A stretch of DNA of 64,000 nt from Parasedimentitalea maritima. Its GTDB lineage: Bacteria; Pseudomonadota; Alphaproteobacteria; Rhodobacterales; Rhodobacteraceae. Below the pieces are notes generated by a model that saw nothing but the letters and a program-made list of their open reading frames with translations, was not told where the DNA came from and searched no databases. The stretch lies in the NCBI RefSeq assembly GCF_005771405.1, contig NZ_VAUA01000009.1, positions 178,245-242,244 on the forward strand. Reading direction: 5' to 3'. The position numbers and the translations under genes were made by a program. Positions within the stretch are counted from its first letter, which is position 1, and the number at the start of each line of letters is the position of its first letter. Of this stretch, positions 47,072 to 55,576 are shown piece after piece.

Positions 47072-47980
47072 ATGGCTACGGCACTTAACAATAGCAATAT
47101 TGAAAAGATTAAGAAACTCATTCTCAAAGAAGGCTATCTCACGAGTTTCTGGCGTGAGTACCGCTCGAACGCGACTAAGGGGTGTGGCGTTGGCAAAGCG
47201 CTGGACAATCTGAAGAAATTGGGTGTGCCAAAGAACGGCGATCCCTCCAAAGGTAAACTTGACCAGATGTCTGAGATTATTCAGGGGTTTGACGATTTAT
47301 CTGTGGCTATGCTGAAGGCCCGTGGTAAATGCGGCGGCGGTCAAAAACACACTAAAGAATTTTGCGTCGCCTACGGTAAACACATTGAAAAGCTTCACGC
47401 TGAGGCAGTCAAACTCGCCCAAGGTGGCGCACAAAAGGCTATGGCGAAGGAACTGCTGAAAGATGATCCCAAGAAAGAAAAAGGCCTAGACCCTAAGGTC
47501 ATCCAAGCCAACACCAAGGCTATTCTGGAAGCGGCTAAGAAATACACCGAGCTGGCCAAATGGCTTGTAGCAGTTCAGCAAACCTCTGCAAAAGCAGCAA
47601 AGTTGTTGGAATCAAAAATGTCTGCTTGGGCCAGCCAGCGCAACAATGATGGCATCGATACTCAGCGCCTTGACGCAGCGATGGAAGGCGCCATCAAGAA
47701 AATCGCAGTTGACGCCAAGATTAAACCGTCTTTCCAGAACATGCAGAAGACCCAGAAAGAACTGCAAAATATTTTAAAGGTGGTCAAAAAAATCAAAACT
47801 GAAGGAATTGATCCTAAGGTTGTAAGGGCTTCCTCTGATGCGATCAAAAAAGGCGACAAGGCTTTCGATCTAGCACGCAAAGCGATTGAGGGCTTTCTTT
47901 CTGACTATAAAGGCGCTCTGCAGGTAGTTGCGGAAGGTAGGAACCGAAAGGTGAGCGAGGCGCAGGTCGAAGGTCATTAA
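47072..47980 (+). CDS. Unrecognised Lys/Ala-rich helical protein with three internal repeats
   Basis: 302 aa from ATG 47072 (GGGGGA upstream; ATG 47060 has no ribosome site). I do not recognise the family. There is no signal peptide or membrane segment. The composition is strongly Lys/Ala/Gln and mostly helical. Three related segments begin at residues 138 (GLDPKVIQANTKAILEAAKK), 194 (GIDTQRLDAAMEGAIKK) and 245 (GIDPKVVRASSDAIKKGDKA), about 50-56 residues apart, suggesting a repeated helical hairpin. Three cysteines are confined to the first 100 residues (CGVG, CGGG, FCVAY). It stands alone between a LysR gene and a TRAP operon with its own wide upstream region, which is compatible with acquired DNA. 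Structural, nucleic-acid-binding or effector roles are all open. Confidence 0.7.
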   Translation: MATALNNSNIEKIKKLILKEGYLTSFWREYRSNATKGCGVGKALDNLKKLGVPKNGDPSKGKLDQMSEIIQGFDDLSVAMLKARGKCGGGQKHTKEFCVAYGKHIEKLHAEAVKLAQGGAQKAMAKELLKDDPKKEKGLDPKVIQANTKAILEAAKKYTELAKWLVAVQQTSAKAAKLLESKMSAWASQRNNDGIDTQRLDAAMEGAIKKIAVDAKIKPSFQNMQKTQKELQNILKVVKKIKTEGIDPKVVRASSDAIKKGDKAFDLARKAIEGFLSDYKGALQVVAEGRNRKVSEAQVEGH

Positions 47981-48346
47981 TCTACCAGTTTGACGCCTTC
48001 GTCAGTCATAGCCAAATTTGGGTAAGAAACCTCAGGCGTGTTGCCCAGCCAATTCGAGAAAGTGGGGGCGTATTTTCAACGATACGCCCTCTCCTACATG
48101 TGGGGCAATATGCGGAAAACTGCGCTTGTCTCTCGAGAGCGTAAACATACCAACTCTCCGAAATCCAGAGCTCTAGCCAGACCTTAGTTTTCTTCGCAAT
48201 CAACCTGGCCGCCAACACAAATCAAGACAAACTCAAGTTAACATGTGAAATTCGCTGAAAACTGGTTATAAAACATTACCAAATTTCGCGATATGAGTCG
48301 CTTTAGCTGGTTTTTGTGCCAAACAACTGTTCTCGGGAGGAACAAT
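47981..48346. other. Intergenic region with a coding-like relic on the minus strand
   Basis: No complete gene. On the minus strand 48075 down to 47977 is open and reads as a plausible protein C-terminus (KYAPTFSNWLGNTPEV, later AMTDEGVKLVD, stop). A stop precedes it and no good start is present; in another frame further upstream CPTCRRGRIVEN resembles a zinc-ribbon fragment. This could be a decayed gene. The promoter of the TRAP operon must lie in the last 120 bp. Confidence 0.35.
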
Positions 48347-49384
48347 ATGACGATCAAAATACGTGCCGCAGTAGCCGGCCTCGCCTTGATGGGCACAGCC
48401 GTCTCGGCTCAGACAACAATCGAAATGACCACTGCTTTTGGCCAGAACCTGCCGATCCTCGGCACGGCCGCTGTGGATTTCACTGACCGGCTGAATGCGA
48501 TTTCCAACGACGTTGAAATTGAACGTTATGATCCCGGTAAACTGGTGCCAACGCTGGAAGCCCTAGATGCGGTTGCCAACGGGTCGGTCGATGCGGCCTA
48601 CGCCACAACAGGTTACTGGCAAGGCAAGCTCAATACAGCGTCTCTTTTTGCAGCGGTGCCATTTGGCCCGGAAGCTGGCGAATTCCTCGGCTGGATTCTT
48701 TATGATGACGGTGCCAAATATTGGCAGCAAATGTATGATGATGCTGGCTATAATGTGCACGCCATCCCTTGCGGCGTGATCGCGCCGGAAACCTCGGGTT
48801 GGTTTAAAAACGAGATCAACACCGTCGAAGACCTCAAAGGTCTGAACATGCGTTTCTTCGGCCTTGGGGCCAAAGTAATGGACAAACTTGGCGTTTCGAC
48901 TTCGCTGCTGGCCGCGGGCGACATCTTCCCGGCATTGGAACGTGGCGCAATTGATGCGACTGAGTTTTCGATGCCCCGCATTGATGCCCGTCTTGGCTTC
49001 CACAAGATTGCCAAATTCAACTACTTCCCCGGTTGGCACCAGCCCTCGACCTTGTTTGAACTGCTGGTCAATGGTGACGTTTGGGCTGATCTGGACGAAA
49101 CTCAGCAGGCTCAGATCGAAACCGCCTGTCTGGCTACAATCACCACCAACCTGGCCGAAGGTGAAGCCACCAACTATGCGGCAATGGTCGACAACGTTGA
49201 AAACAACGGCGTGACCATCAAGCGCTGGTCCCCTGAAATGCTGGATGCCTTTGAAGGCGCATGGACCGAAGTGGTCGGTGAGCTGTCTGCCGATGATCCA
49301 TTCTTCCAGGAAGTATGGGCTGATCTGCAGGACTACCGCGAAGGGTATAAAACCTGGTCGACAATTTACCTGCCGCGCAACTAA
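48347..49384 (+). CDS. TRAP transporter substrate-binding protein, TakP-like
   Basis: 345 aa from ATG 48347 with GGGAGGA upstream; the earlier ATG at 48293 would precede the signal peptide. Signal MTIKIRAAVAGLALMGTAVSA. The segment LNMRFFGLGAKVMDKLG, then GDIFPALERGAIDATEFSMP and YFPGWHQPS match the layout of TakP, a 2-oxoacid-binding protein of Rhodobacter. A 2-oxo or hydroxy monocarboxylate is therefore the likely ligand. No enzyme gene accompanies this transporter. Confidence 0.88.
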   Translation: MTIKIRAAVAGLALMGTAVSAQTTIEMTTAFGQNLPILGTAAVDFTDRLNAISNDVEIERYDPGKLVPTLEALDAVANGSVDAAYATTGYWQGKLNTASLFAAVPFGPEAGEFLGWILYDDGAKYWQQMYDDAGYNVHAIPCGVIAPETSGWFKNEINTVEDLKGLNMRFFGLGAKVMDKLGVSTSLLAAGDIFPALERGAIDATEFSMPRIDARLGFHKIAKFNYFPGWHQPSTLFELLVNGDVWADLDETQQAQIETACLATITTNLAEGEATNYAAMVDNVENNGVTIKRWSPEMLDAFEGAWTEVVGELSADDPFFQEVWADLQDYREGYKTWSTIYLPRN

Positions 49385-49405
49385 TCGCAGCACGTAGAAC
49401 TATAA

Positions 49406-49435
49406 GATGGCGGCTGCCCAATGGTGGCCGCCATC
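49406..49435 (+). terminator. Intercistronic stem-loop after the TakP-like gene
   Basis: GATGGCGGC (49406-49414) pairs with GCCGCCATC (49427-49435), a 9-bp stem with a 12-base loop, 21 bp after the stop and before dctQ. There is no T-run. Confidence 0.6.
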
Positions 49436-49457
49436 GCATGAATAGGGGAAGAAAGTC

Positions 49458-50240
49458 ATGACCGGGGCCAATATCGACGTCGAGCAAGTGCTCAAGATCA
49501 CCGATCCAGGTGAATTGAACCGCTCGGAACATCTGTGGGGAGACAGACTTGTAATCAATTTGGGCAATGTAATTGCCTGGTTGTTCCCGATCCTGATAGT
49601 GGCGATCGTCACTCAGGTGATTATCCGCAAGATGGGCATGAACCAAGCTTGGCTCGACGATTTGCAGTGGTGGCTTTACGGCATCGCCATGCTTTCGGCT
49701 TTTGGCTATGCGATCACCACCGACAGCCATGTGCGGGTCGATATTTTTCACGCCAATTACAGCAAACGCAAACAGGCGCGGATTGAAGTGTTTGGACTGG
49801 GCTGGCTGCTATTGCCGTTCCTTTTGATCATGACAGACGTACTGATGCACTACGCGTTCTCGTCGATTGCTGCGCGCGAAGGCTCTGACAGCCCAAACGG
49901 ACTACACGGACTCTTCCTTTTAAAATCCGCCCTGCCTCTTTTGTTTGCTGTGGCAATCATATCGACCATTGCGACACTGTCCCGCAATCTGGCCAAACTG
50001 AATACCCCGGCGCTTTGGCGGATGATCCTCGGTGGGCTACCAGGTTTCTGGTTTTTGGCCGAGCGCGCTACGCACTACGCCCTGTGGTGGATCGTGCATC
50101 TGTCCAACCCTGAGCTACCCATCCGCAAGGTCGCGCGTGAACCCATATTCGACGACACAGTCTGGTACGGCCTAGGCCTTATCACCATTATTGCCGCTAT
50201 CAGCTTTGTGCTGAATCGCCGCGCCGACTCCGAGGCCTGA
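49458..50240 (+). CDS. dctQ: TRAP transporter small permease (large variant)
   Basis: 260 aa, longer than usual DctQ (about 170-190), as in the TakQ branch. It has an N-terminal cytoplasmic part, helices near VIAWLFPILIVAIVTQVII, then a DctQ core (WLDDLQWWLYGIAMLSAFGYAITTDSHVRVD) and an additional C-terminal helix. It precedes dctM by 5 bp. Confidence 0.85.
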   Translation: MTGANIDVEQVLKITDPGELNRSEHLWGDRLVINLGNVIAWLFPILIVAIVTQVIIRKMGMNQAWLDDLQWWLYGIAMLSAFGYAITTDSHVRVDIFHANYSKRKQARIEVFGLGWLLLPFLLIMTDVLMHYAFSSIAAREGSDSPNGLHGLFLLKSALPLLFAVAIISTIATLSRNLAKLNTPALWRMILGGLPGFWFLAERATHYALWWIVHLSNPELPIRKVAREPIFDDTVWYGLGLITIIAAISFVLNRRADSEA

Positions 50241-50245
50241 AATAA

Positions 50246-51694
50246 ATGGAAATACTCTCTGCTATGGGCATGGTCATGGACCTGAACCAATGGTTGGTTC
50301 TGGCCATGTTCCTGACCTTCATCGTTATGCTGTTTCGCGGCATTCCGGTGGTTTACGCACTGGTTGGTGTCAGCCTGATCTTCTCTGTCTTTGCCTTTTT
50401 GGTGCTTGATCCCAACAAGAAGATGATCAACGAGTTCATAGACTTTCACCGCACCGGCATTTCGTATGTAAAACTGCACGCAAATGCTGGCCGTTTCTTC
50501 GGCGGCATCATCAAGAACCCGATCCTCGTTGCGTTGCCAATGTTCATCTATATGGGGTTAATGCTGGATCAGTCTGGCGTCGCGCAAAAGATGATGCGCT
50601 CAATGCAGGTGCTGTTTGGTGCTCTGAAAGGCGGGTTGGCACTGACTGTCATGTTAATCGGCATCATTCTGGCGGCCTCAACCGGAGTGATTGGTGCGTC
50701 AGTGGTCTTGCTGGGCGTCATGGGTATCCCCACCATGATGAACCAGAATTATGCAAAACCCATTGCGACTGGCACCATTGCTGCGTCGGGGACGCTGGGT
50801 ATCCTTATTCCGCCGTCGATCATGCTGGTGATCATGTCGGATCAGCTGGCGATTTCACTGGGTGATCTATTCATGGGCGCCCTATTCCCCGGGCTTCTGC
50901 TTGGCGTGCTGTACATCGTTTACATCATCGTCTACGGCCTGATTTCACCCAGTTCGATGCCGGTGCCCGAAGACCGTGAACCGATCAGCATGAAAGTGGT
51001 TAGGGATGTAGCACTTTCAGTTGTGCCGCCCTTTGGCCTCATCATTGTTGTGCTTGGTTCAATCTTCTTTGGCCTGGCGACCCCGACCGAGGCATCAGGT
51101 CTTGGCGCGCTTGGCGCAACTCTGCTCGCATTGGCGTCGCGCAATCTGAATGGCAAAGTCTTCAAGGATGTGATGCGCCAGACGCTCAATACCTCAGGCT
51201 ACATTGTTGGTATTTTCATCGCTGCTAACTTCTTCTCGTATATCCTTCGTCGTTTTGGTGGTGATGAGATCATTGAGAACATGGTGCTGGGAAGTTTTGA
51301 TAACCCTTACATGGTTATTGCTTTCATTCTGTTCATCATCTTCCTGCTCGGGTTCTTGTTAGACTGGATCGAGATCACTCTGATTATTATGCCATTGATG
51401 CTGCCGGTTATTCAGAGTCTGAACATTCCGGTTGAGGGCTATGGTATCGTCGACAACCCTTCCGTTGTCTGGTTTGCCATCCTTGTGGCTGTGACATTGC
51501 AGACCTCTTTCCTGACGCCTCCGGTCGGTTTTGCACTGTTTTATCTCAAGGGCGTTTGCCCACCTGATATCAGCTTAAGCCACATCTATCGCGGCATTAT
51601 CCCCTTTGTTTTGCTTCAGATACTGGGCCTTTTGATCGTGTTCTTCGTCCCGCAACTGACAACCTGGTTGCCAGCTGTTGCCTACGGAAACTAA
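50246..51694 (+). CDS. dctM: TRAP transporter large permease (TakM-like)
   Basis: 482 aa, about 50 residues longer than typical DctM because of an insert around residues 45-80, as in the TakM group. Segments GILIPPSIMLVIMSDQ, FGLATPTEASGLGALGA and QTSFLTPPVGFALFYLKG are conserved. It is the last gene of this operon and is followed by a strong terminator. Confidence 0.9.
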   Translation: MEILSAMGMVMDLNQWLVLAMFLTFIVMLFRGIPVVYALVGVSLIFSVFAFLVLDPNKKMINEFIDFHRTGISYVKLHANAGRFFGGIIKNPILVALPMFIYMGLMLDQSGVAQKMMRSMQVLFGALKGGLALTVMLIGIILAASTGVIGASVVLLGVMGIPTMMNQNYAKPIATGTIAASGTLGILIPPSIMLVIMSDQLAISLGDLFMGALFPGLLLGVLYIVYIIVYGLISPSSMPVPEDREPISMKVVRDVALSVVPPFGLIIVVLGSIFFGLATPTEASGLGALGATLLALASRNLNGKVFKDVMRQTLNTSGYIVGIFIAANFFSYILRRFGGDEIIENMVLGSFDNPYMVIAFILFIIFLLGFLLDWIEITLIIMPLMLPVIQSLNIPVEGYGIVDNPSVVWFAILVAVTLQTSFLTPPVGFALFYLKGVCPPDISLSHIYRGIIPFVLLQILGLLIVFFVPQLTTWLPAVAYGN

Positions 51695-51697
51695 ATC

Positions 51698-51736
51698 GCC
51701 TTGCCAGAAGGCCGTATCTGGGCCTTCTGGCAAGGC
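51698..51736 (+). terminator. Strong terminator hairpin of the TakP-like TRAP operon
   Basis: A perfect 16-bp stem (GCCTTGCCAGAAGGCC with GGCCTTCTGGCAAGGC) and 7-base loop begin 4 bp after the dctM stop. There is no clear T-run, but its strength suggests termination. Confidence 0.75.
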
Positions 51737-51858
51737 TCCCAAAACACCCACGTAGTTTATTGTATCGCGCCTCCCTTACCTCAGGAAAAGGGCGCGGTGC
51801 ATACATTCAAACCAAAGCCACAGCTCCGGTAATCTGACCACAGATTCAGGTATGTTTC

Positions 51859-52515
51859 CTATCCCTTGGAGGTCTTCAAACTCGAGATCAGGAGATGAAA
51901 CTTCTCACCCTGTATGGCGACATGGCCGCGCAAGGCCTCGGTAGCCGCTTCAGAGTCTCCGGCTTGCAGTGCAGATACAATTGCGACGTGCTCGGCCATC
52001 GATTGAGCCATCCTACCTCGCACACGAAGCTGATGTCTGCGAAAGGGCTTCAGTCGGCGGTGCAAGCGCAGGGCTTCCTGCTCTAGGAAGCTGTTACCAG
52101 ATTGTTTGTAAATGAAGTGATGAAAGTACTCGTTCTCACGATAGTAGTCATCCATGTCATTGTGGTCGATTGCTTGCTGGCACCGCTTGTTGGCTTCCAG
52201 CAGCACTTCGATCGCCTGATCTGAGATTCTAAGCGCAGCCAAGCGGCCACAAACACCTTCGATCTCAGCCATGGTTTCAAACATTTCCATCAACTCAACC
52301 GGGCCCGGTTGGCGCACAAAAACCCCACGCCGAGGGATTTGTTCCGCCATCCCAGAGGCAATCAAGCGTTGAAAGGCCTCCCGAAGCGGCGTGCGTGATA
52401 CCCCAAACTGGGCCGCAAGTTTAACCTCATCCAAACGGTCCCCATCCTGAAATTCACCAGCAAAAACCAGCTCTTCCAGTTCATCAGCAATCAAATCAGC
52501 GCGTCGAATTTCCAT
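51859..52515 (-). CDS. matR: GntR family (FCD) regulator of malonate use, MatR-like
   Basis: 218 aa from ATG 52515. An N-terminal winged helix (RADLIADELEELVFAGEFQDGDRLDEVKLAAQFGVSRTPLREAFQRL) is followed by an FCD domain (ENEYFHHFIYKQSGN, EHVAIVSAL). It is divergent from the malonate TRAP and enzyme operon. A 14-bp palindrome in the intergenic space matches the site type bound by MatR of Rhizobium. It likely responds to malonate or malonyl-CoA. Confidence 0.85.
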   Translation of the reverse strand: MEIRRADLIADELEELVFAGEFQDGDRLDEVKLAAQFGVSRTPLREAFQRLIASGMAEQIPRRGVFVRQPGPVELMEMFETMAEIEGVCGRLAALRISDQAIEVLLEANKRCQQAIDHNDMDDYYRENEYFHHFIYKQSGNSFLEQEALRLHRRLKPFRRHQLRVRGRMAQSMAEHVAIVSALQAGDSEAATEALRGHVAIQGEKFHLLISSLKTSKG

Positions 52516-52559
52516 AAGTGTTGGATACCAGACCCACAACATGCGCGCAAGATTGAGTT

Positions 52560-52573
52560 TCTTGTATACAAGA
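52560..52573. promoter_or_regulatory. Palindromic operator of the malonate operon
   Basis: TCTTGTATACAAGA is a perfect 14-bp palindrome, 45 bp upstream of matR and 82 bp upstream of the dctP gene. From memory, MatR of Rhizobium leguminosarum bv. trifolii binds TCTTGTA/TACACGA, which differs by a single base. Confidence 0.7.
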
Positions 52574-52654
52574 TTGTTGACTTTGAATTCGAAACGGCCA
52601 ACACTTCCCCAATTAACTCAGAGCGTGAACAACTGAGCATCCAGGGAGGATAAC

Positions 52655-53641
52655 ATGAAAACGAATTTGCTTACCGCGGCGGCAACCGCTGCAGTGCTGG
52701 CCCTATCCGGCGCGGCCAGCGCAACGGAACTCCGGCTGTCCCATCAATGGTCCAATAAAGACATCCGTCACCAAGTCGCGCAGATCGTTGCAGATGAAGT
52801 TGCCGCAGCGGATGTTGATCTGGACATCAAGATTTTTGGCTCCAAGTCCCTGTTCAAACCCCGCGAGCAATACAAACCGCTCAGCCGTGGCCAGCTGGAT
52901 ATGACCGTTCTGCCGCTCAGCTATGCTGGTGGCCAGCAGCCCGCATATAACCTGACCCTGATGCCCGGCCTGGTGAAAAACCACGACCACGCCGCTCGCC
53001 TGTCCAGCTCTCCGTTTATGGAAGCGCTCGAAGCCAAGATGGCCGATGATGATGTGATGGTGCTGGTCCATGGTTACCTGGCCGGTGGCTTTGCGGGCAA
53101 AGACAAATGCATCACTAGCCCAGACGACGTAAAAGGCCTGCAGACACGCGCTGCTGGTAAATCGTTTGAGCAGATGCTGGCTGGTGCAGGCGCCTCGATT
53201 GCTTCGATGGCCTCGTCCGAGATTTATAACGCCATGCAGACTGGTGTTCTGAGCGCCGCCAATACTTCGTCCTCGTCCTTTGTTTCCTATCGCATCTATG
53301 AACAGGTCAGCTGTTATACCCCTGCTGGCGACGTGGCCCTGTGGTTCATGTATCAGCCGCTGCTGATGAACAAATCCACTTTTGACGGTCTGACCGAAGC
53401 ACAGCAAGCTGCCATTCTGGCAGGTGCAGCCAAGGCTGAGGCGTTCTATCTGGAAGAAGCTAAGAAGCAGGATGCTGCATCGGTTACAGCTTACGAAGAG
53501 GCCGGTGTCGAGATCGCTGAAATGACTGCTGAAGACTTTGCTGCATGGCGCGCCATTGCGCAGGAAACCTCGTACAAGAAGTTTGTCGAGGAAGTCCCAG
53601 ACGGACAGGCCCTGCTGGACCTGGCGCTCGCTGTCGAGTGA
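52655..53641 (+). CDS. TRAP transporter substrate-binding protein, predicted malonate
   Basis: 328 aa with signal peptide (MKTNLLTAAATAAVLALSGAASA) and GGGAGGA before the ATG. The binding-site arginine is in KGLQTRAAGKSFEQM near residue 168, with the following MASSEIYNAMQTGVLSAANTSSSSF. Its operon continues with two permeases, malonyl-CoA decarboxylase and malonyl-CoA synthetase, so malonate is the predicted ligand. Confidence 0.88.
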   Translation: MKTNLLTAAATAAVLALSGAASATELRLSHQWSNKDIRHQVAQIVADEVAAADVDLDIKIFGSKSLFKPREQYKPLSRGQLDMTVLPLSYAGGQQPAYNLTLMPGLVKNHDHAARLSSSPFMEALEAKMADDDVMVLVHGYLAGGFAGKDKCITSPDDVKGLQTRAAGKSFEQMLAGAGASIASMASSEIYNAMQTGVLSAANTSSSSFVSYRIYEQVSCYTPAGDVALWFMYQPLLMNKSTFDGLTEAQQAAILAGAAKAEAFYLEEAKKQDAASVTAYEEAGVEIAEMTAEDFAAWRAIAQETSYKKFVEEVPDGQALLDLALAVE

Positions 53642-53649
53642 TAAAAATC

Positions 53650-53674
53650 GGGCGTTGCATGTCATGCAGCGTCC
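53650..53674 (+). terminator. Intercistronic stem-loop after the malonate binding-protein gene
   Basis: GGGCGTTGCATG (53650-53661) can pair with CATGCAGCGTCC (53663-53674) with one G-U pair and one mismatch. It begins 9 bp after the stop and lies before dctQ. Confidence 0.55.
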
Positions 53675-53710
53675 ATTCCAAACGACCCCCGAATATCAAA
53701 GGAAGACGGA

Positions 53711-54259
53711 ATGGCTGGCCATAGCTCAGCCGCTATAGCGCACGCAGGGAACAATCCGTTCCTGCGCGCTGTGGCTGCTATTTCAACACTCGCCGGGTGG
53801 ATCTCGGCGGCAATGATTGTCACCGCCGTGGCCATCACCTGCCAAATGATCTTTGTCCGCTTTGTCCTGAACGGCTCAACCGTTTGGCAGACCGAAGCGG
53901 TGATCTATCTGGTGATCTCAGCCACTCTTGTTGGCCTGCCTTACGTGCAACGCCTGCGTGGCCATGTGAATGTGGATCTGATCCCGCTTATGCTGCCCAA
54001 ACCGGCCCGCAAGGCCCTTGCCATCCTGACCCTGACCGCATCAATCGTGATTGTCGCAATCATGCTCTGGTACGGCTATGAATATTGGCACTTTGCCTGG
54101 GCGCGTGGCTGGCGCTCTGACACCATCTGGGGCGTTCGCCTGTGGATCCCCTATTTGTCACTGCCGGTTGGCTTTGCCCTGTTTCTGTTGCAACTGATCG
54201 CCGATCTGGTCGCTGTTCTTCTCAAAATCGATCAACCCTTTGGTCTGGAGGATCGCTGA
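53711..54259 (+). CDS. dctQ: TRAP transporter small permease, malonate system
   Basis: 182 aa, four helices, with the DctQ-type RFVLNGSTVWQTEAVIYLVIS segment at helix 2. It is directly followed by dctM (the next base starts its ATG). Confidence 0.88.
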   Translation: MAGHSSAAIAHAGNNPFLRAVAAISTLAGWISAAMIVTAVAITCQMIFVRFVLNGSTVWQTEAVIYLVISATLVGLPYVQRLRGHVNVDLIPLMLPKPARKALAILTLTASIVIVAIMLWYGYEYWHFAWARGWRSDTIWGVRLWIPYLSLPVGFALFLLQLIADLVAVLLKIDQPFGLEDR

Positions 54260-55576
54260 ATGGATCCGCTGTTTTTAGGCGCCATTGTCGCCGTTGCCAC
54301 CATTCTGGTTTTGTTTTCCGGCGTCTCTGTTGCCCTAGGTTTGCTGATTGTCTCCGGCGGGTTCCTGGTGATTTTCGATGGCATGCGCTCGTTGGAATTG
54401 ATGCCGGAAATTCTATTCGGCAAGCTGGATAACTTCGCTCTACTGTCGATCCCGATGTTCATCATCATGGGCTCCAGCATTTCCTCAACCCGGGCAGGCG
54501 CCGACCTGTACGAAGCACTGGAACGCTGGCTCACACGTGTTCCGGGTGGGTTGGTCATCTCCAACCTTGGTGCCTGCGCCTTGTTCGCTGCGATGTCCGG
54601 TTCCAGCCCGGCAACCTGTGCAGCCATTGGCAAGATGGGCATCCCCGAAATGCGCAAACGCGGCTACCCTGATGGCGTTGCTGCCGGCTCTATTGCCGCT
54701 GGCGGCACGCTGGGCATCTTGATCCCGCCCTCGGTCACCATGATTGTCTATGGCATTGCCACTGAAACCTCGATTGGCCGCCTGTTTCTGGCCGGCGTGC
54801 TTCCGGGTCTGCTGCTAGTCGGGCTGTTCATGGCCTGGTCACTGTATTCAACCTGGAAATCCGGTGACACCAACCTGCTGAACGCCCGCAGCTATACCTG
54901 GAAAGAACGCTTCGAAGTCCTGCCTCGGGTGGTGCCCTTTCTGGCGATCATTCTGGGTGTGCTCTATGCCATGTATGGTGGCATCGCCACGCCGTCAGAA
55001 ACCGCCGCTGTCGGTGCCCTGCTGTGCCTGATCATTGCCGTCGTGATCTACAAGCTCTGGCATCCGCGCGATCTGTGGGTGGTCTTACGTGACAGCACCA
55101 AGGAAAGCGTGATGATCCTGTTCATTATCGCTGCCGCTGGCGTGTTTTCCTACATGTTGTCCAGCCTCTACATCACCCAATCCATCGCCGAATGGATTGG
55201 CACTTTGGATGTGAACCGCTGGGTGCTCATGGGCGCAGTCAACGTTTTCCTGCTGATCGCCGGGTTCTTTTTGCCGCCCGTAGCGGTGATCCTGATGGCG
55301 GCACCGATCCTGCTGCCCATCATCATCACAGCTGGTTTTGACCCCATTTGGTTTGCGGTGATCTTGACCATCAACATGGAGATCGGCCTGATCTCCCCTC
55401 CAGTAGGTCTGAACCTCTATGTGATCAGCGGCATCGCACCGGACATCCAACTAAAAACCATCCTCTTAGGGTCCCTACCCTTTGTGGCTTGTATGGTGGT
55501 GGCGATTGTCCTTCTGTGCCTGTTCCCCGGTCTTGCAACCTGGTTGCCAGACGCCGTTATGGGGGCACGGCAGTGA
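54260..55576 (+). CDS. dctM: TRAP transporter large permease, malonate system
   Basis: 438 aa, about 12 helices. It has the DctM signatures ALFAAMSGSSPATCAAIGKMG near residue 115, GILIPPSVTMIVYGIA and EIGLISPPVGLNLYVISG near residue 378. Its stop overlaps the GTG start of the malonyl-CoA decarboxylase gene by 2 bases, linking uptake to metabolism. Confidence 0.93.
   Translation: MDPLFLGAIVAVATILVLFSGVSVALGLLIVSGGFLVIFDGMRSLELMPEILFGKLDNFALLSIPMFIIMGSSISSTRAGADLYEALERWLTRVPGGLVISNLGACALFAAMSGSSPATCAAIGKMGIPEMRKRGYPDGVAAGSIAAGGTLGILIPPSVTMIVYGIATETSIGRLFLAGVLPGLLLVGLFMAWSLYSTWKSGDTNLLNARSYTWKERFEVLPRVVPFLAIILGVLYAMYGGIATPSETAAVGALLCLIIAVVIYKLWHPRDLWVVLRDSTKESVMILFIIAAAGVFSYMLSSLYITQSIAEWIGTLDVNRWVLMGAVNVFLLIAGFFLPPVAVILMAAPILLPIIITAGFDPIWFAVILTINMEIGLISPPVGLNLYVISGIAPDIQLKTILLGSLPFVACMVVAIVLLCLFPGLATWLPDAVMGARQ

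Noticed and set aside
48563..49393. 276-codon open frame on the minus strand
   Set aside because: Antisense shadow of the TakP-like gene; length results from codon usage of the real gene.
52703..53665. 320-codon open frame on the minus strand
   Set aside because: It is the antisense of the malonate binding-protein gene, which has a signal peptide, ribosome site and family motifs. The antisense product shows no family features.
55348..55572. N-terminal extension of malonyl-CoA decarboxylase from an ATG at 55348
   Set aside because: The extension lies in dctM out of frame and is Arg/Pro/Cys-rich; the GTG at 55573 gives the family length and a coupled start.
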